Assembly: GCA_021202465.1 (NCBI GenBank)
Contig: JAJQCZ010000048.1
Coordinates: 1 to 64,000, forward strand
Origin: Lachnospiraceae bacterium
Lineage (GTDB): Bacteria > Bacillota > Clostridia > Lachnospirales > Lachnospiraceae
Direction: 5' to 3'
Length of the DNA: 64,000 nt
Shown in pieces: positions 36,095-42,707 of this stretch. The notes under the pieces are model-generated. The model was not told the DNA's origin. It saw nothing but the letters and a program-made list of their open reading frames with translations, and made no database searches. Position 1 is the stretch's first letter; the number at the start of each line of letters is the position of its first letter. A program made the position numbers and the translations under genes.

Positions 36095-36991
36095 ATGGGA
36101 AATTGGGACAGGATCCCCGGTCAGGAAAAACTAAAAGGTTATTTTACCCGGGCGGTGGAAAGAGGGCAGATTTCCCATGCCTATATCCTCGAGGGAGAGC
36201 CGGGGACGCCGGGACGGGAACTGGCAGAAGCCTTTGCCCGGATGCTGCAGTGTGAGAAGGGAACCGGCTGCGGCGTGTGTCCGTCCTGCCGGGCCTTCGA
36301 TGAGGGAAATCATCCGGACGTGATCCGGGTGAGCCATGAGAAGCCGGATGTGATCCGCGTGAACGAGATCCGTGAACAGCTCGTCGATGATATGGGGATT
36401 CGCCCTTACCGCGGGCCGTACAAGATCTATCTGGTAGATGAAGCGGAGAAGCTGAACGTCCAGGCGCAGAATGCGCTGCTAAAGACGCTGGAAGAGCCAC
36501 CCGCCTACGGAATCATTTTCCTGATCACGGTCAACGCGGGGGCGCTTCTTCCCACGATCCGCTCGCGCAGCATCTGCCTGGAGCTTGCCAGCGGAGGGAG
36601 CGGGCTTGAGCTTCTGGAGGAGGAGCAGCGCCGACAGATTCTTGCGGTGCTGAAGGCCGCCTCAGGCTGTGACCGGGCGCAGCTGGCGGCTGCTGCGTCG
36701 GAGTGGAAGGAGACGGGGATTCCGGCCCGTCTGGTGCTGCATCTGATCCGGGTCTGGTTCCGGGATATCCTGGTGTGGAAGGATACGGGACAGGATCGGT
36801 TTCTGGTTCTGAAGGAGGAAGTCCGGGCTGTCCGGGAGGCGGCGGAGCGCTATTCCTATCCGACGCTTCAGCGGATTCTGGAGCTGACCGACCGGACGGA
36901 GAGGCGTATCGCCTCGAATGTGAATTATGAGCTGGCTATGGAGCTGCTGCTGGCCGCCCTGCGCGTGCCGGAAAATCAGGAGGAAAGATAG
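36095..36991 (+). CDS. holB: DNA polymerase III delta' subunit
   Basis: A 298-residue clamp-loader subunit. The AAA+ core shows GQEKLKGYF, a degenerate Walker A (GEPGTPGRE, without the lysine, normal for delta'), the zinc-binding cysteines CGVCPSC plus the upstream cysteine, KIYLVDEAEKLN as Walker B, ALLKTLEEPP and the SRC-like RSRS sensor. The ATP-dead P-loop agrees with its structural role. A GGGAGGCAGG site precedes the start, and the stop abuts the ricT start. Confidence 0.92.
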   Translation: MGNWDRIPGQEKLKGYFTRAVERGQISHAYILEGEPGTPGRELAEAFARMLQCEKGTGCGVCPSCRAFDEGNHPDVIRVSHEKPDVIRVNEIREQLVDDMGIRPYRGPYKIYLVDEAEKLNVQAQNALLKTLEEPPAYGIIFLITVNAGALLPTIRSRSICLELASGGSGLELLEEEQRRQILAVLKAASGCDRAQLAAAASEWKETGIPARLVLHLIRVWFRDILVWKDTGQDRFLVLKEEVRAVREAAERYSYPTLQRILELTDRTERRIASNVNYELAMELLLAALRVPENQEER

Positions 36992-38224
36992 ATGGTGACA
37001 ATCGTTGGAGTTCGATTCCGCTGTGCGGGAAAGATTTATTATTTTAATCCGGGAGAGGAGCAGATTGCCCGGGGAACCAGCGTCATCGTGGAGACGGCGC
37101 GGGGGACGGAGATGGGAACGGTGGTTCTGCCCAACAAAGAGGTGGAGGACGACAGTGTGGTGCAGCCGTTAAAACCCATCCTGCGTATCGCCACACCGGA
37201 GGATTTCGCGGTGGTTAAGGCGAATAAGGAGAAGGAGAAGACGGCTTATAAGATCTGCCAGGAAAAGATCGCCCGGCATGAACTGGAAATGAAGCTGGTC
37301 GATGTGGAGTATACCTTTGACGGAAATAAGATCCTGTTCTACTTCGCGGCGGACGGCCGGATTGATTTCCGTGAGCTGGTGAAGGATCTGGCGTCCGTGT
37401 TCAAGACGCGGATTGAGCTGCGCCAGATCGGTGTGCGGGACGAGACGAAGATGCGGGGCGGCATCGGCATCTGCGGCCGGAGTCTCTGCTGCAGTACGTA
37501 TCTGTCGGATTTTATCCCGGTGTCCATCCGCATGGCCAAGGAGCAGAACCTGTCGCTGAATCCCACGAAGATCTCCGGCGTCTGCGGTCGGCTGATGTGC
37601 TGTCTGAAGAACGAGGAGGAGACCTACGAGTATCTGAATGCGCGCCTGCCTTCTGTGGGAGATCTGGTCGCAGCGAAGGAGGACGGGACACAGGGCAGGG
37701 TGCAGAGCGTGAATGTCCTGCGTCAGCTGGTGAAGGTCATGGTCAGCCTGGAGGGCGACGAGGTGGAGGTCCGGGAGTTCCCGGCGGAGGAGCTGGAAGT
37801 GATCGCCGGCGGAAAGCGTTCCCGGAACCGCGCGGAAAACCAGGTTTCCGGTAAAGAGGAGGCGGCGGAGCATCCGGAGGTGAAGGAGAGCAAACTGTCC
37901 CATCGGCGTCAGGGAGCACGCCGGGAGGCCGGAGAGAGCCGGAAGGAGCCGGAAGGGCGAAAGAACCGGAACCAGAACCGGAGCCGTGGCCAGGGTGAGC
38001 ATTCCTCCAGAGAACGCGGTGTGCGGGAGCGAAGCCAGAGTGAACATCATCAGAATGAGCGCCATCAGAATGAACATCATCAGAATGAGCGCCATCAGAA
38101 TGAACGCAGCCAGAGTGAGCGCCATCAGAGTGAGCGCAGTCAGGGCGAGCGTCGTCAGAGTGAACGCAGCCGGAGAGAGCGCGGGCAGAAAGGCCGGCGC
38201 GGAACGGATGTGTCGGCCGATTGA
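36992..38224 (+). CDS. ricT: PSP1-domain protein RicT (YaaT) with repetitive tail
   Basis: A 410-residue protein. Residues 1-275 are the PSP1/RicT domain with the cysteine clusters GICGRSLCC and GVCGRLMCC near residues 160 and 191. In Bacillus subtilis these take part in an iron-sulphur complex (RicAFT) that works with RNase Y and affects sporulation. From about residue 280 the protein turns into a charged, disordered tail, ending in a pentapeptide repeat of the type (N/S)E(R/H)xQ. This tail is much longer than in Bacillus. It directly follows holB, which is the conserved order. Confidence 0.9.
   Translation: MVTIVGVRFRCAGKIYYFNPGEEQIARGTSVIVETARGTEMGTVVLPNKEVEDDSVVQPLKPILRIATPEDFAVVKANKEKEKTAYKICQEKIARHELEMKLVDVEYTFDGNKILFYFAADGRIDFRELVKDLASVFKTRIELRQIGVRDETKMRGGIGICGRSLCCSTYLSDFIPVSIRMAKEQNLSLNPTKISGVCGRLMCCLKNEEETYEYLNARLPSVGDLVAAKEDGTQGRVQSVNVLRQLVKVMVSLEGDEVEVREFPAEELEVIAGGKRSRNRAENQVSGKEEAAEHPEVKESKLSHRRQGARREAGESRKEPEGRKNRNQNRSRGQGEHSSRERGVRERSQSEHHQNERHQNEHHQNERHQNERSQSERHQSERSQGERRQSERSRRERGQKGRRGTDVSAD
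38037..38165 (+). repeat. 15-bp tandem repeat inside ricT
   Basis: About eight or nine imperfect units of the form CATCAGAATGAGCGC (or CAGTCAGAGTGAGCG and similar) encode HQNER/SQSER-type pentapeptides. Units in the first half are nearly identical, while those at the 3' end have diverged, suggesting recent expansion at one end. Confidence 0.85.
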
Positions 38225-38969
38225 AGACTGGATCCGTCCCGGGGAGCGGGTGGATGACCTGCAGCGGGGCGGATACCGGATCCTTCAGCACCCGGAGAAG
38301 CCCTGTTTCGGCATGGATGCCGTGCTGCTCTCGGATTTCACGTATGTGAAGCCGGGCGAAGCGGTTCTCGACCTGGGAACCGGGACCGGGATCCTGCCGA
38401 TCCTGCTGGCAGCGAAGACGGAGGGGCGACATTTCATGGGTCTGGAAATACAGAGCGGGCTGGCGGAGATGGCGCGGCGCAGCGTCGGGCTCAACGCGCT
38501 GGAGACGCGGGTGTCGGTGGAGGAAGGCGATCTGCGGGAGGCATCGGCGCGGTTCGGCCGGTCGGTCTTCGACGTAGTGGTCAGCAATCCGCCCTATATG
38601 AAGGAAGAACACGGCCGGATGAATCCGGGCGATGCCCGGGCGATGGCCCGGCATGAAATTTCCTGTACTCTGGAGGACGTAGCGCGGGAGACGGCGCGGG
38701 TGCTGCGGGTTGGCGGCCGTTTCTATCTGGTGCATCGTCCCGGGCGTTTGGGAGAGATCTTCGAGACACTGCACCGGTACCGGTTGGAGCCGAAGCGGAT
38801 GCGGCTGGTGTACCCGTATGCCGACCGGGAGGCAAACCTGGTTCTCCTCGAAGCAGTGCGGGGCGGGAAGCCCGGCATGAAGGTTGAAGCGCCGCTGATC
38901 ATTTACCGGGAGCCGGGATGCTATACCAGGGAAATGTGCAGAATTTACGGGTTATCGGAGTCAATCTGA
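38208..38969 (+). CDS. trmN6: N6-adenine methyltransferase, TrmN6/YfiC type
   Basis: A 253-residue SAM-dependent methyltransferase. The SAM loop is VLDLGTGTGILPILLA near residue 45, and the adenine N6 catalytic motif is VVSNPPYM near residue 127. The family modifies adenine 37 of tRNA-Val. The reading frame stays open far upstream because it runs through the ricT repeats, but ATG 38208 is the start that gives the family N-terminus (DWIRPGERVDDL). It overlaps the ricT stop by 17 bases. Its place between ricT and rsmI is the usual one in Firmicutes. Confidence 0.88.
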   Translation: MCRPIEDWIRPGERVDDLQRGGYRILQHPEKPCFGMDAVLLSDFTYVKPGEAVLDLGTGTGILPILLAAKTEGRHFMGLEIQSGLAEMARRSVGLNALETRVSVEEGDLREASARFGRSVFDVVVSNPPYMKEEHGRMNPGDARAMARHEISCTLEDVARETARVLRVGGRFYLVHRPGRLGEIFETLHRYRLEPKRMRLVYPYADREANLVLLEAVRGGKPGMKVEAPLIIYREPGCYTREMCRIYGLSESI

Positions 38970-39089
38970 GCGGTCTGGATCGAAGAAAATCGGTTTATTT
39001 CGCCGGAATAAACGGCATGAATCGGAGAGAGACGGCTTGATGTGCCGGAGAACGACAGAGCGATTCGCCCGGAAAGAGGAAAAAATCGT

Positions 39090-39941
39090 ATGAGTGGCAG
39101 ATTGTATCTATGTGCAACGCCGATCGGAAACCTGGAGGATATTACACTCCGGGTTTTAAACACTCTGAGGGAGGTCGATCTCATCGCGGCGGAGGATACC
39201 CGGCACAGCCGGATCCTCCTGGAGCATTATGAGATCACCACGCCTCTGACCAGTTATCATGAACATAATAAATACGAAAAGGCGGAGGTTCTGGTCGGGA
39301 AGATGCTGCAGGGGACGCGGATCGCCCTGATCACCGACGCCGGCACCCCGGCCATTTCCGATCCGGGGGAGGAGCTGGTGCGTCAGGCGCTGCAGGCGGG
39401 GATTCCCGTCACCTCTCTCCCGGGAGCCTGCGCCTGTATCACGGCACTGACGATGTCGGGTCTTTCCACAAGACGGTTCGTCTTCGAGGCCTTTCTGCCC
39501 GCTGAGAGGAAGGAGCGCCGGGAGGTTCTGGAACGGCTGAAGACGGAGTGCCGCACGATCGTTCTCTACGAGGCGCCTCACCATCTGCGGCGCACGCTGG
39601 AGGAACTGACGGAGGTGCTGGGTGACCGGCGTCTGACCCTTTGCCGGGAACTGACAAAGAAATACGAGGAGGGCATCCGGACGACACTGACCGGTGCGCA
39701 GGCATTGTACCGGGACGAGGAACCGCGGGGAGAGTTCGTCCTTGTGCTGGAGGGCCGTTCCCCGGAGGAGCTGCGCGCGGAGGCGGCGCAACGCTTTGCG
39801 GAAATGACGCTGCGCGATCATTTGCAGCGTTATCTGGATGAGGGAATGGAGCGCAAAGAGGCCATGAAACAGGTGGCCCGGGACCGCAACTGTTCCCGGA
39901 GGGAGGTTTATCAGGGGCTGCTGCAGGAAGAGGAGCGGTGA
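39090..39941 (+). CDS. rsmI: 16S rRNA cytidine(1402)-2'-O-methyltransferase
   Basis: A 283-residue tetrapyrrole-methylase-fold protein. LYLCATPIGNLEDITLR at the start, AEDTRHSRILLEHY, TDAGTPAISDPG and FEAFLP are diagnostic of RsmI, which methylates C1402 in the decoding centre. The ATG at 39090 is chosen because AGAGGA lies nine bases upstream and the family starts there. It closes the holB-ricT-trmN6-rsmI group. Confidence 0.94.
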   Translation: MSGRLYLCATPIGNLEDITLRVLNTLREVDLIAAEDTRHSRILLEHYEITTPLTSYHEHNKYEKAEVLVGKMLQGTRIALITDAGTPAISDPGEELVRQALQAGIPVTSLPGACACITALTMSGLSTRRFVFEAFLPAERKERREVLERLKTECRTIVLYEAPHHLRRTLEELTEVLGDRRLTLCRELTKKYEEGIRTTLTGAQALYRDEEPRGEFVLVLEGRSPEELRAEAAQRFAEMTLRDHLQRYLDEGMERKEAMKQVARDRNCSRREVYQGLLQEEER

Positions 39942-39999
39942 TTCTGTGATGCCGTGATATCACGCAACCCCGGTATCCGGCATTTTGCGTGGCCGGAAT

Positions 40000-40538
40000 C
40001 TACACCATGATCCACCTGGCGAGCAGCGTACTGGCCGCGAGGCCGGCGGCGGTGGCGAAGAGGGCTCCGGCCAGAGTCCAGTGGGTCTTTGTGATGCGGG
40101 CCGCCGCGAAATAGACACTCATCGTGTAGAAGACGGCTTCGGTGCAGCTCATCAGCAGGGAGGCCAGGATGCCTTCCGGTGAGTCGGGGCCGCAGGTGGC
40201 GTAGATGTCTGTCAGCAGCCCGTTGGCCGCGGAAGTGGAGAAGATCCGCACCAGAGCCAGGGGGATCAGTTCTGCGGGAAAATGCAGGAACGCAGCGGGC
40301 GCTGCCAGGATGTCGCTGAGAAAGTCCAGAAAACCGGAAGCGCGCAGGACGCTGACAGCGACCATGAGCCCCACGATGGTGGGGAGAATTTCCGCGACCG
40401 TCCGCATCCCTTCTTCCGCGCCCCGGATGAAATCGTCGTACAGAGGGCGGCGCCGCCGGAGCCCATAGAGGAGGATGGCGGCGATGCTCAGAGGAAGGAG
40501 CAGCGCGGAGAACCGGAGAACGAGGCTGATGCGATCAC
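40000..40538 (-). pseudogene. spmB: Spore maturation protein B, one base missing near the 5' end
   Basis: The region encodes SpmB (AEILPTIVGLMVAVSVLRASG, then STSAANGLLTDIYATCGPDS), a membrane protein that with SpmA helps spore core dehydration. The frame of the conserved part is open upstream to the spmA stop, but has no ATG, GTG or TTG before an internal ATG at 40407. A GTG at 40538 forms the expected GTGA overlap with the spmA stop but is in another frame. One added base between about 40528 and 40536 would give a 179-residue protein, the normal SpmB size. As written, only a 135-residue product without the first span could be made. Confidence 0.75.
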
Positions 40539-41118
40539 TTCCTTTCCAGGACGGCGGCGGCCCGGGCGAAGAGGAGGGCGGCCAGGGTGGAGGCCAGAGT
40601 GGCCAGGATGGCGGGTGCCAGAATGATTTCCGGGCTGGCTGACCGGTACTGCTGCCGGTAGGCCAGGATATTGACAGGCAGGAGCTGAAGAGAGGAAATG
40701 TTCAGCAGCAGGAAGGTGCACATGTCGCGGGACGCCGCGCCATCCGTCCGGGGATTGAGAGCTTCCAGCTCTTTCATCGCCCGCAGGCCGGCCGGGGTGG
40801 CGGCCCATCCCAGCCCCAGGACATTGGCGAGGATGTTGGTGGCCAGATAGCCGTGGACGGGATGATCTTCCGGCAAATCGGGAAAAAGAAAACGGAGGAG
40901 GGGCGTCAGGCGGCGGCTGAGGGATGTCAGAAGGCCGGAATTTTCCGCAATCTTCAGGAAGCCGCTCCACATGGAGAGAATGCCCAGCATGGTGAGACAG
41001 AGGGTGACGCTGTCCGAGGCGCCTGCAGGATTCCGTCGGTGAGGGCGGAGGCCTGCCCGGTGAGGATACCCCAGAAGAGGCCGACGAGGAGCATCCCGGC
41101 CCAGAGAACATTTAACAT
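40535..41118 (-). pseudogene. spmA: Spore maturation protein A, one base missing in the middle
   Basis: SpmA is split over two minus-strand frames. MLNVLWAGMLLVGLFWGIL from ATG 41116-41118 reads to about 41020, and MLGILSMWSGFLKIAENSGL onward is in the next frame, ending at 40535. Adding one G or C in the GGCGCC run at about 41017-41023 joins them through the expected ASDSVTLCLTMLG and gives 194 residues, the normal family size. SpmA and SpmB are nucleoside-transporter-fold membrane proteins of sporulating Firmicutes. Since spmB next door also needs one base, either both are decaying or the assembly has indels here. Confidence 0.8.
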
Positions 41119-41247
41119 ACAGAATACCCTCTGCGTTTTTATCATTCTATGCGGCAGGGATGATCAGATATGAGGAGTTCGGGGACGCACGGACTTACAG
41201 GATGCTTTGCGGGGAAATGTGCGCCACCAGACATGGAGGAACGAATC

Positions 41248-41727
41248 GTGACAGAGACAACTCTTTGCTATCTGGAAAAGGACGGCTGCTATCTGCTGCT
41301 TCATCGGGTGAAGAAGCAGCAGGACATCAATGAAGGGAAATGGATCGGCGTCGGCGGCAAGCGGGAGCCCGGGGAAAGTCCGGAGGACTGCGCAAGGAGG
41401 GAGATCCGCGAGGAGACCGGGCTGACGGTGCAGGAGCTGCGTTTCCGGGCAGTCATCACCTTCCTTTCCGACGAGTGGGGGGAGGAGATGATGTATCTCT
41501 TCACTTCACGGCACTTCACCGGGGAGCTGGCAGAGTGTGACGAGGGGGAGCTGGCCTGGGTGCCGGTGGAGGAGGCGGAATGGCTTCCCACCTGGGAGGG
41601 CGACCGGATCTTCCTGCGGCGTCTCCGGGAGAGGGAGGATTTCTTCTCCCTGAAGCTGGTCTATCACGGCGAGGAGCTCGTGCAGGCCGTCCTCTGGGAG
41701 GACGGCAGAGAAAAGATTCTTCGGTAA
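41248..41727 (+). CDS. Nudix hydrolase, 8-oxo-dGTP diphosphatase-like
   Basis: A 159-residue Nudix protein. The Nudix box runs from GGKREPGESPE through REIREETGL at about residues 32-54 and includes the REIREE metal-binding core. It probably sanitises oxidised nucleotides, as MutT-like proteins do, but Nudix substrates cannot be read from sequence. I chose the GTG at 41248, because GGAGGA is seven bases upstream, over an in-frame ATG at 41233 with no such site. It is 17 bases before nrdG and may be cotranscribed. Confidence 0.85.
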   Translation: MTETTLCYLEKDGCYLLLHRVKKQQDINEGKWIGVGGKREPGESPEDCARREIREETGLTVQELRFRAVITFLSDEWGEEMMYLFTSRHFTGELAECDEGELAWVPVEEAEWLPTWEGDRIFLRRLREREDFFSLKLVYHGEELVQAVLWEDGREKILR

Positions 41728-41744
41728 CAGGCAGGAGGAAACAG

Positions 41745-42443
41745 ATGCGAATCGGCGGATTTCAGAAATTAACCTTGTTGGACTATCCGGGACAGGTGGC
41801 CTGCATCGTCTTCACGGCGGGCTGCAATTTCCGCTGTCCCTTCTGTCACAACGGGGAGCTGGTGACTGGTGCGGAAGAGATTGCGCTGGTCCCGGAAGAG
41901 GAGGTCTTCGCGTATCTGGAGAAGCGCCGCGGGATCCTGGACGGGCTGGTCCTCTCCGGCGGCGAGCCGCTGCTGCAGCCGGACGCGGAGGACTTTATCC
42001 GGCGTGTCCGCACACAGGGCTATCTGGTGAAGCTGGACACCAACGGTTCCTTCCCGGATCGTCTGGAGCGGCTTCTGGACGAGGGGCTGCTGGATTATGT
42101 GGCCATGGATATCAAGGCGGCTCCGGCGCAGTACGGAGCCGCCATTGACCGGGAGGCGGAGGAGATCCTGCCGCGCATCCGGCGCAGTGTGACGCTGCTG
42201 CAGGAGAGCGGCGTGCCGCACGAATTCCGTACCACACTGGTGAAGGGGCTGCACCGGGAAGAAGAGATCCCGGAGATCGTCTCCTGGATCTCCGGGGAGG
42301 AAAGCTATTATCTGCAGTCCTACAAAGAATCGGAGGGGGTCCTGGCGCCGGACGGGCTGGGGAGTTTTTCGCCGGAAGAGCTGCAGCGGATGCTGGCCGC
42401 GGCGCGGGAAATCTGCCCCGGAGCGCAGCTGCGGGGCGTATGA
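41745..42443 (+). CDS. nrdG: Anaerobic ribonucleoside-triphosphate reductase activating protein
   Basis: A 232-residue radical-SAM enzyme that generates the glycyl radical on NrdD. The cluster motif CNFRCPFC (CxxxCxxC) is at about residue 26-33, and the glycine-rich SAM site is LVLSGGEPLLQ near 68. The start MRIGGFQKLTLLDYPG is the family N-terminus, with AGGAGG six bases upstream. It precedes nrdD, but a terminator and a separate promoter lie between, so expression can be uncoupled. Confidence 0.92.
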   Translation: MRIGGFQKLTLLDYPGQVACIVFTAGCNFRCPFCHNGELVTGAEEIALVPEEEVFAYLEKRRGILDGLVLSGGEPLLQPDAEDFIRRVRTQGYLVKLDTNGSFPDRLERLLDEGLLDYVAMDIKAAPAQYGAAIDREAEEILPRIRRSVTLLQESGVPHEFRTTLVKGLHREEEIPEIVSWISGEESYYLQSYKESEGVLAPDGLGSFSPEELQRMLAAAREICPGAQLRGV

Positions 42444-42473
42444 AAATGCACGGAAATCCGTGCATTTTCCGGT
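42442..42473 (+). terminator. Terminator after nrdG
   Basis: GAAAATGCACGG at 42442-42453 pairs perfectly with CCGTGCATTTTC at 42458-42469 around an AAAT loop. It begins inside the nrdG stop codon and is followed by CGGTTTT. Confidence 0.75.
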
Positions 42474-42547
42474 TTTCGGACAAAGAAATCAGAGGATTCC
42501 TTGCGGGACAGACTTCGGACGATTTCCCACATCTTGTGTTTTTCCGG

Positions 42548-42576
42548 TTGACACGAACAATATATGGCTTTATACT
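42548..42576 (+). promoter_or_regulatory. nrdD: Promoter of nrdD with possible NrdR box
   Basis: TTGACA at 42548-42553, a 17-base spacer and TATACT at 42571-42576 form a near-consensus promoter. The spacer contains GAACAATATATGGCTT (42555-42570), which matches the NrdR consensus ACACWATATNTWGTGT at about 11 of 16 positions. That would put the nucleotide-sensing repressor exactly across the promoter, but the match is imperfect. Confidence 0.6.
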
Positions 42577-42634
42577 GGGGTTGTGTCTGCGCGCAGCGCG
42601 GCATGAAATATGTCCCGGGTTTGTATAGAATCAG

Positions 42635-42655
42635 AGACCCTTCGGGGTCTGTTTT
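42635..42655 (+). terminator. UUCG-tetraloop hairpin with T-run in the nrdD leader
   Basis: AGACCC-TTCG-GGGTCT followed by GTTTTA lies 60 bases downstream of the promoter and 53 bases before nrdD. It looks like a small intrinsic terminator inside the leader, so nrdD may be subject to attenuation. No competing antiterminator stem was clearly identified. Confidence 0.55.
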
Positions 42656-42707
42656 ATAGTGAACGGCAAGAGCTTTGCAGGGGAAAATTTGGAGGTAGAG
42701 AGGCAAT

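Noticed and set aside
38037-38165. Regular short repeats as a possible CRISPR array
   Set aside because: Units of 15 bp are contiguous without spacers and stay in the ricT frame. The QGLEQ-coding repeats at about 45360-45430 are likewise coding.
37986-38207. N-terminal extension of the trmN6 frame through the ricT repeats
   Set aside because: The extension (repeated IRMSAIRMN-type text) is only the alternative frame of the 15-bp repeat. The methyltransferase family starts at the ATG at 38208.
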